Assembly: GCF_000332175.1 (NCBI RefSeq)
Contig: NZ_KB235914.1
Location: 813,966-877,965, forward strand
Direction: 5' to 3'
DNA from: Pseudanabaena sp. PCC 6802
GTDB taxonomy: Bacteria > Cyanobacteriota > Cyanobacteriia > Pseudanabaenales > Pseudanabaenaceae
DNA length: 64,000 nt
Both the position numbers and the translations under genes were made by a program. Below are positions 51,001 to 60,427 of this stretch, piece after piece (the first letter of the stretch is position 1; the number at the start of each line of letters is the position of its first letter). Below the pieces are notes generated by a model. The model ran no database searches and was not told where the DNA came from. It saw only the letters and a list, made by a program, of their open reading frames with translations.

Positions 51001-53995
51001 CAAGCTTGCCTTCACGGTTACTCAAGGGACGAACAGTGCGCTAGTTCTGGATGCAAATCAATCACCTACCCTAACTGCCATTCCCGAAGATTCAACCAAT
51101 CCTGTAGGGAACACCGTCGCCCAAATTATCATTGATGGATCGATTACCGACCCCGATGTGCCTTCAGGGGCAGCCGCCGAGGCTATTGCCGTGACGAGCG
51201 TTGATAATACGAACGGACACTGGCAGTACAAAGCTGGCAGTGGAAGCTGGGCAAATATCGACTTCAGTGGTGCAAATGCTGACAAGGTGCTTTTGTTGGA
51301 TGGCACCGACTCGATCCGATTTATCCCCAATGCCAACTACAATGGCACGCCAACCTTTACCTTTAAAGCCTGGGATAAATACGTAGGCACAGCAGGAACT
51401 TATACTTATTTCAGCCCAACCAGTCCAGTGTTGTCTGCGGCTTCTGACACTGCTTCTATCGCAGTTACCCCCATCAACGATGCGCCCGTGGTCGCAACTG
51501 CGATCGCCGACCAAACTGCCAAAAAAGATGCAGCCTTCAACTTTACCATTCCCGCCAACACGTTCAGCGATGTGGATAATGCCACGCTCACCTACACCGC
51601 CACCCTGGAAAATGGAGACCCACTGCCCACCTGGTTGAGTTTTAATGCCAACACCAGCACGTTCAGCGGCACACCCCTCGAAGGCAATGGCAATATCAAT
51701 GTCAAAGTCACCGCATCAGATGGCACCTTTTCCGTCAGCGATGTCTTTGCGCTAACCGTCATCCCCAACATCAGTCTCGCCATCTCTGGGGTCAATACCG
51801 CACAACTGGAAGGGAACAGCGGCACCACCAACCTCACCTTTACTGTCACCCGCTCCGGTGACACTACAGGCGCGACGGATGTTAGTTACGCCGTAACCGG
51901 AAGCGGCACCAACGCTGCCAACGCTGCCGACTTTGGCGGCACCCTACCCACCGACACGGTGAGTTTTGCCGCCAACGAAACCACCAGAACCATCGTGGTG
52001 CCCGTCAGCGGCGATATCGTTCTGGAACCCAACGAAACCTTCGACGTGACGCTCAGCAATGCCACCGGCGGCGCTTCTATTTCCACTACCGTCGCTACAG
52101 GCACGATCCAGAACGACGACAGCGCTACCAGCCTTGCTATCTCTAGTGCCAATCCCGAACAAATAGAGGGCAATAGCGGTACTACTGCTTTCTCCTTTCT
52201 TGTGATGCGCACCGGCGATATTACAGGCACCACGGATGTCAGCTATGCCGTCACCGGTAGCGGCACCAACGCCGCCACCGCTTCCGATTTCGTTGGTAAT
52301 GCGCTTCCCATCGGTACCATCAGCTTTGCCCCAGGCCAGAGCTTTAAGACGATTGTGGTACCTGTCAGTGGAGATGTAGGGTTTGAAACAAACGAGGACT
52401 TCACCGTCACGCTCAGCAATCCTACAGGTGGGGCGGCTATTACCACTGCTACAGCTACAAGCACAATTCAAAATGATGATGGAGCTTCCAGCCTAGCGAT
52501 CTCTGCTGTCAATGCCGTACAACTAGAGAGCAATAGCGGCACAAAAGCCTTCACGTTCTCAGTCACCCGCAGTGGCAATATCAACGGTAATACCACCTTT
52601 GACTATTCGGTAGCAGGAAGCGGTACTAATGCTGCTAATGCTGCCGACTTCGGCGGTGTGCTACCTTCGGGCACGGTTAGTTTTGCGGCGGGCGAATCTA
52701 TCAAGACAGTAACGGTGAATGTCAGCGGCGACACCGTTGGCGAGCTAGACGAAGACTTTACCGTCAACATATCCAATCCCAGCAGTGGAGCCACTATAAC
52801 CACAGCAAGTGCTACTGGCACAATTCAAAATGATGATAAAACCCTGGCCATTTCTGCCACCAATGCCGTACAAGCAGAAGGAAACACAGGCACAAAAGCA
52901 TTCACATTCACTGTGACTCGCGGCGGCGATACCACTGGCAGCACCTCTGTTAACTATTCAGTTACGGGTAGCGGTACTAACCCTGCCAATGCTGCCGACT
53001 TTGGTACAGTTCTTCCCACAGGTACGGTGAGTTTTACTGCAGGTCAGACCAGCAAAGTCGTCACGGTCAACGTCAAAGGAGACATCGCTCGGGAGTCAGA
53101 CGAAGACTTCACCGTTACCATCTCCAATCCCACGGCGGGCACCACCATCACCACGCCAACTGCCAAAGGTACGATTCGCAATGACGATAATGCTCCTACC
53201 TTTGCGATCGCCGCGACTAATGCCAACCAAGCTGAGGGCAATTCAGGCAATAAAGCCTTTACGTTCACGGTAACGCGCACGGGCGACACCACTGCTGCAA
53301 ACAACGTCAACTGGGCAGTGACGGGTAGCGGAACTAACCCATCTGATGCAACTGACTTTGGCGGCACGCTGCCTACAGGTACGCTCAGCTTTGCCGCAGG
53401 TCAAACCAGCAAAGTCGTCACGGTCAATGTCAAAGGAGACACAACCGCAGAACTAGATGAGAACTTTACAGTTACGCTGTCAAATCCTACAAATGGAGCT
53501 ATTGTTGCTACCGGCGATGCTGCTGGCACGATTAAAAATGACGATCTTATTCTCGGTACTGCTGGCGGCGATACGCTCTCAGGTACGATTGGCAACGACA
53601 CTATTTCTGGTTTAGGAGGGGACGATCTGTTAACGGGATTAACAGGCAATGATTCTCTCAATGGTGGAGTAGGCAATGACACGCTGGTTGGTGTCGATGC
53701 CATCATTGGGTTCGGAGCAAATGAAATCGATAAGCTGACAGGGGGAACGGGGAGCGATCGCTTTATCCTGGGCGACTCAACCAGAACGTATTATTTGGGA
53801 GGAGGAACGACAGACTACGCACTCATAACGGACTTTGGTGTGGGTGATGTCATCCAAACCCATAACGGCGATGTCTTAACAATTGGTGGCACCTTGCCTA
53901 CGGGTGTCACGGGCAAGGCACTGTATCTAGGCTCTGACCTGGTAGCAGTGGTGCAGGGTGCTGTTCCGACTCTTGCCTCCTTTGTGGCAGTATAA
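48071..53995 (+). CDS. 1974-residue DUF4347/Calx-beta/RTX surface or secreted protein
   Basis: Domains in order are a DUF4347 module (~35-185; VVSHGSSGGMQLGNSWLSVE, ELLIYGCEVAKGERG), then six repeats of ~125-134 residues (~212-990, each starting LSLRNNSVDLSSGEGSIGLN-like and ending RTYNSSDLTALGIDPS). A cadherin-like region (~996-1125), a putative-Ig/cadherin domain (~1135-1230; FSDVDNATLTYTATLENGDP), five Calx-beta repeats (~1235-1825; ITxxxxxQxEGNSGT, ending TIQNDD) and RTX-type calcium repeats (~1830-1880; GNDTISGLGGDDLLTG) follow. There is no classical signal peptide. Similar proteins use type I secretion through C-terminal signals. Adhesin or S-layer-type function is inferred. Confidence 0.9.
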   Translation: MAAIDVSSNSLLLSTDLSLNLSILGTKDDSRTLDAKEIVLIDSGVADYPSLVAGVRSGVEVVVLDGMRDGVKQITEILSTRQDVASLHVVSHGSSGGMQLGNSWLSVETLDRYALDLQAWSEALAAGAELLIYGCEVAKGERGLALVARLSELTGASVAASTTKTGCALLGGDWALQVAPMPYQLAFLPAAMDEYVGIFADTNAPIPINLSLRNNSVDLSSGEGSIGLNLQVTDDSAGFNYGYVYFRSPSGQSIGVSLRDPNNLIGGTELAGTYTGASNLYSNSEVGTWTFESLQLSDDRGNQRTYTSSDLTALGINPSSLAFTVTNSNYDSQAPTLTNLSLTNNSMDLSSNEGSIGLNLQVTDNISGFSDGYAMFHNSSGEYLYMNLYDSNNLVNGTELAGTYSVEVFDNNYYGNKLGVWTFDFLRLTDDNGNSRTYNSTDLTALGIDPSTLNFTVTNSVDTQAPTLTNLSLRNNTVDVSSGDGSIGVNLQVTDNSSGFNFGSVTFRSPSGQIYDFSVYLSDPNNLTSGTELAGTYTGANNLSNSAETGIWTFESLQLFDDRFYSRTYNSSDLTALGIDPSTLAFTVSRGSTPTPDPDTTAPTLTNLSLRNNSVDLSSGEGSIGLNLQVADNISGFQSGSVYFRNSSGQSFQVNLSDPNNLASGTELAGTYTGAGQLSANSQPGVWTFDYLQLTDDNGNSRTYNSRNLTALGIDSSTLSFTVTNSDSQAPTPVSLSLNHTSVDVSSPDPSIRLNLQVTDDSSGFNQGYVTFRTPSGQSLQVNLKDPYNLVSGTELAGTYTGASNLNYYSELGTWTFSSLQLYDDRGNSHTYNSSDLTALGINSSTLNFTVTNSADRQAPTPVSLSLIGNTSVDLSSGEASIRLSLQVTDDSSGFQSGSVIFRSPSGQIYDFYVDLSDPNNLTSGTELAGTYTGARNLATNSQPGVWTFDSLRLYDDRGNNRTYNSSDLTALGIDTSKLAFTVTQGTNSALVLDANQSPTLTAIPEDSTNPVGNTVAQIIIDGSITDPDVPSGAAAEAIAVTSVDNTNGHWQYKAGSGSWANIDFSGANADKVLLLDGTDSIRFIPNANYNGTPTFTFKAWDKYVGTAGTYTYFSPTSPVLSAASDTASIAVTPINDAPVVATAIADQTAKKDAAFNFTIPANTFSDVDNATLTYTATLENGDPLPTWLSFNANTSTFSGTPLEGNGNINVKVTASDGTFSVSDVFALTVIPNISLAISGVNTAQLEGNSGTTNLTFTVTRSGDTTGATDVSYAVTGSGTNAANAADFGGTLPTDTVSFAANETTRTIVVPVSGDIVLEPNETFDVTLSNATGGASISTTVATGTIQNDDSATSLAISSANPEQIEGNSGTTAFSFLVMRTGDITGTTDVSYAVTGSGTNAATASDFVGNALPIGTISFAPGQSFKTIVVPVSGDVGFETNEDFTVTLSNPTGGAAITTATATSTIQNDDGASSLAISAVNAVQLESNSGTKAFTFSVTRSGNINGNTTFDYSVAGSGTNAANAADFGGVLPSGTVSFAAGESIKTVTVNVSGDTVGELDEDFTVNISNPSSGATITTASATGTIQNDDKTLAISATNAVQAEGNTGTKAFTFTVTRGGDTTGSTSVNYSVTGSGTNPANAADFGTVLPTGTVSFTAGQTSKVVTVNVKGDIARESDEDFTVTISNPTAGTTITTPTAKGTIRNDDNAPTFAIAATNANQAEGNSGNKAFTFTVTRTGDTTAANNVNWAVTGSGTNPSDATDFGGTLPTGTLSFAAGQTSKVVTVNVKGDTTAELDENFTVTLSNPTNGAIVATGDAAGTIKNDDLILGTAGGDTLSGTIGNDTISGLGGDDLLTGLTGNDSLNGGVGNDTLVGVDAIIGFGANEIDKLTGGTGSDRFILGDSTRTYYLGGGTTDYALITDFGVGDVIQTHNGDVLTIGGTLPTGVTGKALYLGSDLVAVVQGAVPTLASFVAV

Positions 53996-54058
53996 CTCCT
54001 GGATAATATATGGTTGGGGTGTTGAATATCTTTATGTTCAGCACCCCTTCCTTCTGTT

Positions 54059-54115
54059 TTGCCATGCTTGCTGAAGTTCTTTCACTACCAGATCCATACT
54101 GATGGAGCGCGATGC
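54059..54115 (-). pseudogene. Fragment of a second murF 3' end
   Basis: These 57 bp match the murF 3' segment 45766-45822 with five mismatches (about 91% identity). On the minus strand they encode ASRSISMDLVVKELQQAWQ, compared with ASRSIGMDLVVKEFQQAWQ in MurF. The similarity ends abruptly on both sides. It sits 64 bp after the stop of the giant repeat gene, in the same orientation as murF. The remaining ~230 bp up to 54344 hold no gene. Confidence 0.75.
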
Positions 54116-54344
54116 GATGGCATTACGTGCAGTTGTATATCAATTGCTAGCTAAGTCGCTGAAACATATTTGTAGTGTTAAAAGTCTGTTTGGAGGTTCG
54201 GATCGGATGCAGTCGCTCTTGGCAGGGGGATCGGCGATCGCTGGAGCCTAGCAACAGATCTAAAACACTACCGAAATTATGCGATTGTGGGGTTAAAATT
54301 TAAGCTTTAAAATTCCCCTCGCTAACTCACGCAATTAATTCACT

Positions 54345-56102
54345 ATGACTAAGTCCGATCGACCTACTTCTAAACCTACTGCCATCAAAAAGAAAAAAAC
54401 TCCGAGAAAGAAGAAGACTCCAGTTTTGCTAATTGGGGGGATAAGCGCAGCAGCAATGGCTGCGGGTAGCGTAGCGGGATATTTCTTCCTGACGCGATCG
54501 CAAAACACCGACAGCATCACGGGCATCGCTACAGTTATTCCGCAGGACGCTCAGGTTGCGATCGCCTTCAACACGAAACGGGAACCCTGGCAAAAACTCA
54601 ATCAATTTGGTACGCCAGAATCGCAAAAGTTGCTGAAAGACTCAATGCAGCAGTCTCCACTTGGTGTTTTGCTCAGCCAGAGTCAAACTGACTTTAGCAA
54701 AGACGTGCAGCCCTGGCTGGGCGGAGAAGCAGTCATGGCACTAGTAAGCGATCCGCAAAAGCCGAATAGCCCGCCTGGGACTCTGGTAATTGCCAGTACC
54801 AATGACAGCAGCCAATCGGAGGCATTTTTGGCCAAGTACCGCAATGCATTAACTAAGCAAGGGGCAAAGTTCAGTCCCAAAGAATATAAGGATCTGCGCT
54901 ACTTTGAGTCGCCCACGCGGGAGCGGGGGCGTACTGTAGTTACGGCTGATATTGGCGGTCGGTATATCGCGATCGCCACCAGCCCCGAATTAATCAAAAA
55001 AACCTTTGACACGTACAAAGGCGAGAAGCCATCTCTTGCCAAAAAGACTAACTTTACCAATGTATTTGGAGCCGAGCGTCGCAGTAACATTAACGATCCA
55101 CTGGTGCAAATGTATTTAGATGGCTCCATTGCCCTGGAGTTTATTGGCTCTAACGCTAAAGTTAGCCTCAGCCAACCAGTGGTGGAAGCGTCGCGCAAGC
55201 AGATCGATGCTATTACCCTGGCGGTTGGAACCCAAAAAGAAGGTATACGGATGGAGCTGAGCATCTATCCCAAAAACGATTCTAATTTGAATCAACAAGC
55301 CAACGATAGTCAGAATGGCACCAGTAGCGTTACGAGCAAATTGCCCCAGGAAACATTTCTGCTGATTTCCGGCAATAATTTGCAGCGATCGTGGCAAGAG
55401 ATTACCGCACAGGCAAAAAGCAATCCCTCATCCGCACAGGCAACTCAACAAATACGCAAAGCTGTCAAAGATGCCACCCAACTCGATCTCGAAAAAGATA
55501 TCTTGAAGTGGATGACGGGAGAATTTGCGATCGCGGCAATTCCTGCCGATCGAGGGTTATTGGCAAATCCTGGCTTTGGTTTAGTCGTGCTGATGCAAAC
55601 TAGCGATCGCAATGCCACTACGAAAATGCTGACTAAGCTCGATCGACTAGCTGAATCATCGGTAAGTGGCGCGATCCCCCAAGGGGTTGAAGTTAAGAGC
55701 AAACAGCTAGCCAGCAAGCAGATTGTCACTTGGAATATTGGTACTTCCACGGTTGCCTCTCACGGTTTTATCGACGACACGCATGCATTTTGGGCAATGG
55801 GCGATCTTTCGGAAACTTTAATTCCATCACCAAGCAAGAAACTACCTGATAGCAGTGACTTTCAGGTTTTGACTGCCGGGTTGCCCAAGAATAACGGCGG
55901 CTACTTCTATCTGAATATGGAAAATGCCCTCACAATTGCAGAGAAACTGCTGCCATCCGATGCAAAAACCAGCGAGGGATATGCGCAGACCAAAGCTCTA
56001 CTTAATGCTATTCGTGGCATTGCCGTAACAAACACTACAATTGACAATCGCATTACGCGCTTAGATTTCTTATTTACGCTCAAGCCAGTTCCTGGTAATT
56101 AG
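54345..56102 (+). CDS. DUF3352 membrane-anchored protein
   Basis: The 585 residues start with a basic stretch (AIKKKKTPRKKKT), then a membrane helix at about 26-50 (VLLIGGISAAAMAAGSVAGY) and a large, probably periplasmic or lumenal, domain of the DUF3352 type (VIPQDAQVAIAFNTKREPWQ, GEAVMALVSD, QLDLEKDILKWMTGEFAIAA). Cyanobacteria commonly encode one or more of these; function unknown. Monocistronic, full length. Confidence 0.9.
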   Translation: MTKSDRPTSKPTAIKKKKTPRKKKTPVLLIGGISAAAMAAGSVAGYFFLTRSQNTDSITGIATVIPQDAQVAIAFNTKREPWQKLNQFGTPESQKLLKDSMQQSPLGVLLSQSQTDFSKDVQPWLGGEAVMALVSDPQKPNSPPGTLVIASTNDSSQSEAFLAKYRNALTKQGAKFSPKEYKDLRYFESPTRERGRTVVTADIGGRYIAIATSPELIKKTFDTYKGEKPSLAKKTNFTNVFGAERRSNINDPLVQMYLDGSIALEFIGSNAKVSLSQPVVEASRKQIDAITLAVGTQKEGIRMELSIYPKNDSNLNQQANDSQNGTSSVTSKLPQETFLLISGNNLQRSWQEITAQAKSNPSSAQATQQIRKAVKDATQLDLEKDILKWMTGEFAIAAIPADRGLLANPGFGLVVLMQTSDRNATTKMLTKLDRLAESSVSGAIPQGVEVKSKQLASKQIVTWNIGTSTVASHGFIDDTHAFWAMGDLSETLIPSPSKKLPDSSDFQVLTAGLPKNNGGYFYLNMENALTIAEKLLPSDAKTSEGYAQTKALLNAIRGIAVTNTTIDNRITRLDFLFTLKPVPGN

Positions 56103-56238
56103 ACCAATTGCATGTTGACATTTCAGCTCAAATCTGAAGTGTGGCATAATGTTACGATTAGCATGGACATTTCCGGTCAAAGCGATCGCATAGGTGCTGT
56201 CTTAGGTACATGTAAGTAAGTAACTTCAACCAGCGTAC

Positions 56239-56781
56239 ATGGATATCGTATTCGCCCTCTTGCAATACTATGGGTTCGATCTCGGCGATTATTCAATTGC
56301 AGAGTTGACCGAGTTGTGGTGCAAATACGACCCTGCTTGGGTGCGATTGGCAATTATCGAAGCTCTATATCGAGGTAGGTACAAGGCTGTTTCAGTAGAT
56401 CAAATTCTGGCATCTTGGCAGCGTCGAGGTGAACCATATTGTCTGTTTACCCGCGAGTTTGAACGCCTGGTGTGTGGAGGTTTTACCCCATTGATGCCCA
56501 GTTTACCGCGTAAAGTAACCTACGCATCTAACCGAACCGCGACCCCCCAGGATCGGCGATCGCAGACTGAGTCAACCCAATCCACCCAAACTAAATCCCC
56601 AAAACTTTTCTCTCCTACTCATCAAACGGCGATGCAGCAGATGGGCTTGCTAGCAGACTCTTCCCTGTTTGTCGATAAACTTAAGGCCATGTGCCAAGAG
56701 AGCGTCTACGTGCTTGAATATCCAGACCTCGAGAGTCTAGAAACTCAGGATTCGCGTTCTGAGATAACAAATTTATTTTGA
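56239..56781 (+). CDS. Conserved cyanobacterial protein of unknown function
   Basis: The 180-residue protein has a conserved N-terminal helical module (MDIVFALLQYYGFDLGDYSI, LWCKYDPAWVRLAIIEALYR, VSVDQILASWQRRGEPYCLF), then a Ser/Thr/Gln-rich linker and a short C-terminal helix. It recalls other cyanobacterial proteins of unknown function; no catalytic motif is seen. Its 3' end overlaps the convergent Uma2 gene by 9 nt. Confidence 0.75.
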   Translation: MDIVFALLQYYGFDLGDYSIAELTELWCKYDPAWVRLAIIEALYRGRYKAVSVDQILASWQRRGEPYCLFTREFERLVCGGFTPLMPSLPRKVTYASNRTATPQDRRSQTESTQSTQTKSPKLFSPTHQTAMQQMGLLADSSLFVDKLKAMCQESVYVLEYPDLESLETQDSRSEITNLF

Positions 56782-57483
56782 TGGCTCGTGGCCGGACAAT
56801 TTCGCCTCCAACCATTGTCGCCAATCCTGATATTCTGGGGAAGCCAACCCCAGATTTAGCGCTGCCACCAGGTTTACCAAGTTTCCCCCCAATAAATCTT
56901 CTACTGCTAACCATAGTCCAGGAAACAGTCGGCTGCGGATCGTGCCATCGTCATCTACAGGCAGCTTGACGTACGTGCCCTCTTGCCAGATAAACCAGTC
57001 TAGGGCGCGATCCACTACCCGCCACACGAGATATTCCCGCACCCCACTGCGACGATACACCTGCATTTTGTCATGCAGATCGTAGGACACAGTGCTGGCA
57101 GCAATTTCCACAATCAACTCCGGTGCGCCCTCAATGTAATCGTCCTCTGTAATGCGCGATTGTCCACCTACCGCTTCTTCAAGCCGCAAACAGGCATCGG
57201 GCTGAGGCTCATTATCCTCATCCAGAATTACTGTAGGGTTGTCAAGCAACTCAATACCAGGCGTGACCTGACAGTAATTGAATAACCAACCAATGATTGT
57301 GGCGTGGGGTTTACTGTGTTTTTGTGCTCGAACAGGAGATGGCATGTAAACTCTTCCTTCAATTAATTCAGCTTTTTTGCAGTGGGGCATGGCGTTATAG
57401 CGGCGCTCAAATTCAGCGCGGGTGAGGCGATCGCCATTTTCCAGCAACGGCAGCGACGAGATTGGTGGTTTAGAAAGAGTCAT
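56773..57483 (-). CDS. Uma2-family nuclease-fold protein
   Basis: The product has 236 residues from ATG 57483 (an ATG nine bases upstream is also possible). Core motifs are NEPQPDACLRLEE, APELIVEIAASTVSYDLHDK (E and K positions) and GVREYLVWRVVDRALDWF. The N-terminus RLTRAEFERRYNAMPHCKKA is typical of the longer cyanobacterial subgroup. Nuclease activity is unproven for the family. Confidence 0.88.
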   Translation of the reverse strand: MTLSKPPISSLPLLENGDRLTRAEFERRYNAMPHCKKAELIEGRVYMPSPVRAQKHSKPHATIIGWLFNYCQVTPGIELLDNPTVILDEDNEPQPDACLRLEEAVGGQSRITEDDYIEGAPELIVEIAASTVSYDLHDKMQVYRRSGVREYLVWRVVDRALDWFIWQEGTYVKLPVDDDGTIRSRLFPGLWLAVEDLLGGNLVNLVAALNLGLASPEYQDWRQWLEAKLSGHEPSK

Positions 57484-57598
57484 GTATAGCAACTAAAACT
57501 AACTAAGTGGGTACACTAGCTAGGCGCATGGGAAGTAACCTCCCGACGCAGCATTAAGTAACGTATTGCCTAAATGCCGGTCAGACTCATAGACTAAC

Positions 57599-60427
57599 AT
57601 GAAATTATCTGAGCCGATTAAGCCCCCTAAACAACAAAACCTTACCAGAGCTGATAAATTTAGGGGACTGCCCCTACGCCTGGTCTTAGTTTTGCCTTTT
57701 GTCCTACAAGTTGTTGGTGCAGTAGGACTGGTGGGTTATTTGTCCTTTAGGAACGGGCAGCAGGTGGTTAACGACCTTGCTCACCAGTTAATGGATAAAA
57801 ATAGGGATTTAGTTAAACAACATCTCGATACTTATCTAACTATACCCAATCAAATCAATCAGAGTAATATCGATGCGATCGAGTTGGGAACGCTGAAATT
57901 GAATGACTTTAGACAGCTAGGTCGTTACTTTTGGAAGCAAATGCACGTGTTTAATGTTGACTACATTAATTACGCTAATGCACAAGGGGAGTTTATTGGA
58001 GTTGAGCGTAAAGATGACGATCGCCTGGTTATCAATGAAACCTTAAAGTCCGCTCTCAAAGAGATGGCAGTTTACACGACGGACGATCGGGGCAATCGCG
58101 TACAAAAGCCCAAAATCTTATCCGACCAGGCTCCGATTCAAGCAGAAGCTTGGTATGCAAATGCAGTCAAGGCAGGTCGTCCCATCTGGAGCGATATCTA
58201 TCAATGGGACGATCGCCCAGATATTATCTCTATTTCCTCAAGCTACCCAATTTATGATGATTCGCGCCAGTTAATTGGTGTAATAGGAAACGATCTGCGG
58301 CTTTCAGGCATCAGCAGCTTTCTCCAAAGTCTTAAGATAAGTCCTTCTGGCAAGATATTTATTATTGAGCGCAATGGATTTTTAGTCGCTACGTCCAGTC
58401 CAGAAAAACCTTTTGCTACGATTAATGGCGAAGCAAAGCGCCTTAAAGTTCAAAACAGTAAGGATCCTCTCACTCAGTCTACTGCTACTTATCTACTCCA
58501 AAAATACAACGACTTCCAAGCCATAAAAGACGAACAACAACTAGATTTTCAGTTGCAAGGCGATCGCCAGTTTGTGCGCGTAACTCCCTGGAAAGATAAA
58601 TTTGGATTAGATTGGCTAGTCGTTACTACCGTCCCCGAGTCAGACTTTATGGCACAGATAAATGCCAATACTTACACGACTATTCTGCTCTGCCTCTTAG
58701 CTCTTGCCGTAGCTATAGGCTTGGGACTAATTACCTCGCAGTGGATTGCACGACCAATTTTGCGTTTGGGTAAATCCGCTTCCGCGATCGCCAAAGGAGA
58801 TTTCGATCAACAAGTAGAAGTCAAGGGTATTAACGAACTGAGCGTATTATCGCGCTCCTTCAACGAAATGGCACGGCAACTACAAGCATCATTTGCCAAT
58901 TTAGCTTCTACTAATCAAAAACTAGACAAGGTCAACCAGGAGTTAGAACAAAGCAACCAAAAATTGGAAGCAAGAGTAGAACAGCGAACCGCTGAACTCC
59001 AACAAGCTAAAGAGCTAGCAGAGCAAGCTAACAAGGCTAAAAGCGAATTTTTAGCTAACATGAGTCACGAATTACGCACTCCCCTTAATGCTATCCTTGG
59101 ATTTTCCCAGCTAATGAATCGCGAAGCATCTCTAACCAAAGAGCAACTGGAAAACATCGGGATTATCAATCGTAGTGGCGAGCATTTACTATCACTAATT
59201 AATGACGTACTCGATTTAGCGAAAATCGAGTCAGGCAGGATGACTCTATATCCTACGGATTTTGACCTATACGCCTTGCTGGATCTAATCGAAGAGATGC
59301 TAGCACAAAGAGCAGAAGCTAAAGGGCTGCACTTTGCGATCGCCTATAGCCAGGATCTCCCTCAATACATCAATACCGATGAGAAGAAACTGCGTCAAGT
59401 TTTAATTAATCTAATTAGCAATGCCATCAAATTCACCGAAACTGGGAAGATAACCCTACGTGTTAGATCGTCCCAACCCCCAACCCCCAACCCCCATACT
59501 CTCTACTTTGAGGTTGAGGATACTGGCGCGGGCATTGCACCAGAAGAGATGGATAGTCTATTTGAAGCTTTTACTCAAACGGAAGCAGGCAAGCAATCTC
59601 AACAAGGAACAGGGCTAGGATTACCGATTACCAAAAAGTTTGTCGAACTAATGGGAGGAGCAATAACGGTTAGCTCTCAACTGGGGAAAGGAAGTATTTT
59701 TAAATTTAATATCCAGGTTCAATTAAGTGGAGCCGATAAAATTTCGAGGCAAAAACCAGATCGAAGAGTAGTTGGACTCGAATCCAACCAGCAACAATAT
59801 CGTATTTTAGTAGTAGACGATCGCATTGAAAATCGACAATTATTATTGAAATTGCTACAACCAATAGGATTTAGCATCCGAGAAGCTTGTAATGGCAAAG
59901 AAGCACTGGAAATATGGCAAACCTGGCAACCGCACCTGATTTGGATGGATATGCGCATGCCAGTGATGAATGGTTATGAAGTAACTCAACAGATTAAATC
60001 TCACCTACAGGGACAAGCGACGGTAATTATCGCACTAACTGCCAGTACGCTCGAAGAGGAAAAAGCAGTAGTTCTGGAGGCTGGCTGCGATGATTTTGTC
60101 CGCAAGCCTTTTCGCGAAGAAATAATTTTTGAAAAAATGGCACAGTACCTCGGCGTACGCTATCTCTACGAAGCGATTCCCTCAGAGGATAAACTTGAGT
60201 CGGAAAGCGTAGAGCGATTAACAGCTTCGGCTCTAGCGATTATGCCCGAGCAATGGCTCAGAAATCTGTCCGAAGCAGCTATTTTGACTGACGAGCAAAT
60301 GATAAATCGGTTGTTATTACAAATTCCGGAGTCGCATCGAACTTTAGCTACAGCTATTCAGAAAGAGGTTGACAATTTCGATTTCGATCGCTTGATGAGT
60401 CTCGCGCAAGAGGCGGCTAACCTATGA
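57599..60427 (+). CDS. Hybrid sensor histidine kinase with response regulator
   Basis: In 942 residues, a membrane helix at ~27-48 and a periplasmic Cache-like sensor (~50-355; [33 protein letters not shown]) are followed by a second helix (~356-378), HAMP, coiled coil and HisKA ([18 protein letters not shown], His ~489). HATPase ([22 protein letters not shown]) and a receiver ([12 protein letters not shown]; phospho-Asp in WMDMRMP ~781) complete it. An extra ~80-residue C-terminal region follows. The next gene, with its own receiver and c-di-GMP domains, overlaps the stop codon by 4 nt, so it is the likely partner. The ligand is unknown. Confidence 0.95.
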   Translation: MKLSEPIKPPKQQNLTRADKFRGLPLRLVLVLPFVLQVVGAVGLVGYLSFRNGQQVVNDLAHQLMDKNRDLVKQHLDTYLTIPNQINQSNIDAIELGTLKLNDFRQLGRYFWKQMHVFNVDYINYANAQGEFIGVERKDDDRLVINETLKSALKEMAVYTTDDRGNRVQKPKILSDQAPIQAEAWYANAVKAGRPIWSDIYQWDDRPDIISISSSYPIYDDSRQLIGVIGNDLRLSGISSFLQSLKISPSGKIFIIERNGFLVATSSPEKPFATINGEAKRLKVQNSKDPLTQSTATYLLQKYNDFQAIKDEQQLDFQLQGDRQFVRVTPWKDKFGLDWLVVTTVPESDFMAQINANTYTTILLCLLALAVAIGLGLITSQWIARPILRLGKSASAIAKGDFDQQVEVKGINELSVLSRSFNEMARQLQASFANLASTNQKLDKVNQELEQSNQKLEARVEQRTAELQQAKELAEQANKAKSEFLANMSHELRTPLNAILGFSQLMNREASLTKEQLENIGIINRSGEHLLSLINDVLDLAKIESGRMTLYPTDFDLYALLDLIEEMLAQRAEAKGLHFAIAYSQDLPQYINTDEKKLRQVLINLISNAIKFTETGKITLRVRSSQPPTPNPHTLYFEVEDTGAGIAPEEMDSLFEAFTQTEAGKQSQQGTGLGLPITKKFVELMGGAITVSSQLGKGSIFKFNIQVQLSGADKISRQKPDRRVVGLESNQQQYRILVVDDRIENRQLLLKLLQPIGFSIREACNGKEALEIWQTWQPHLIWMDMRMPVMNGYEVTQQIKSHLQGQATVIIALTASTLEEEKAVVLEAGCDDFVRKPFREEIIFEKMAQYLGVRYLYEAIPSEDKLESESVERLTASALAIMPEQWLRNLSEAAILTDEQMINRLLLQIPESHRTLATAIQKEVDNFDFDRLMSLAQEAANL

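Noticed and set aside
48706-51030. CRISPR-like periodicity
   Set aside because: The repeat period (~390 bp) is coding and in-frame; there are no short direct repeats with spacers.
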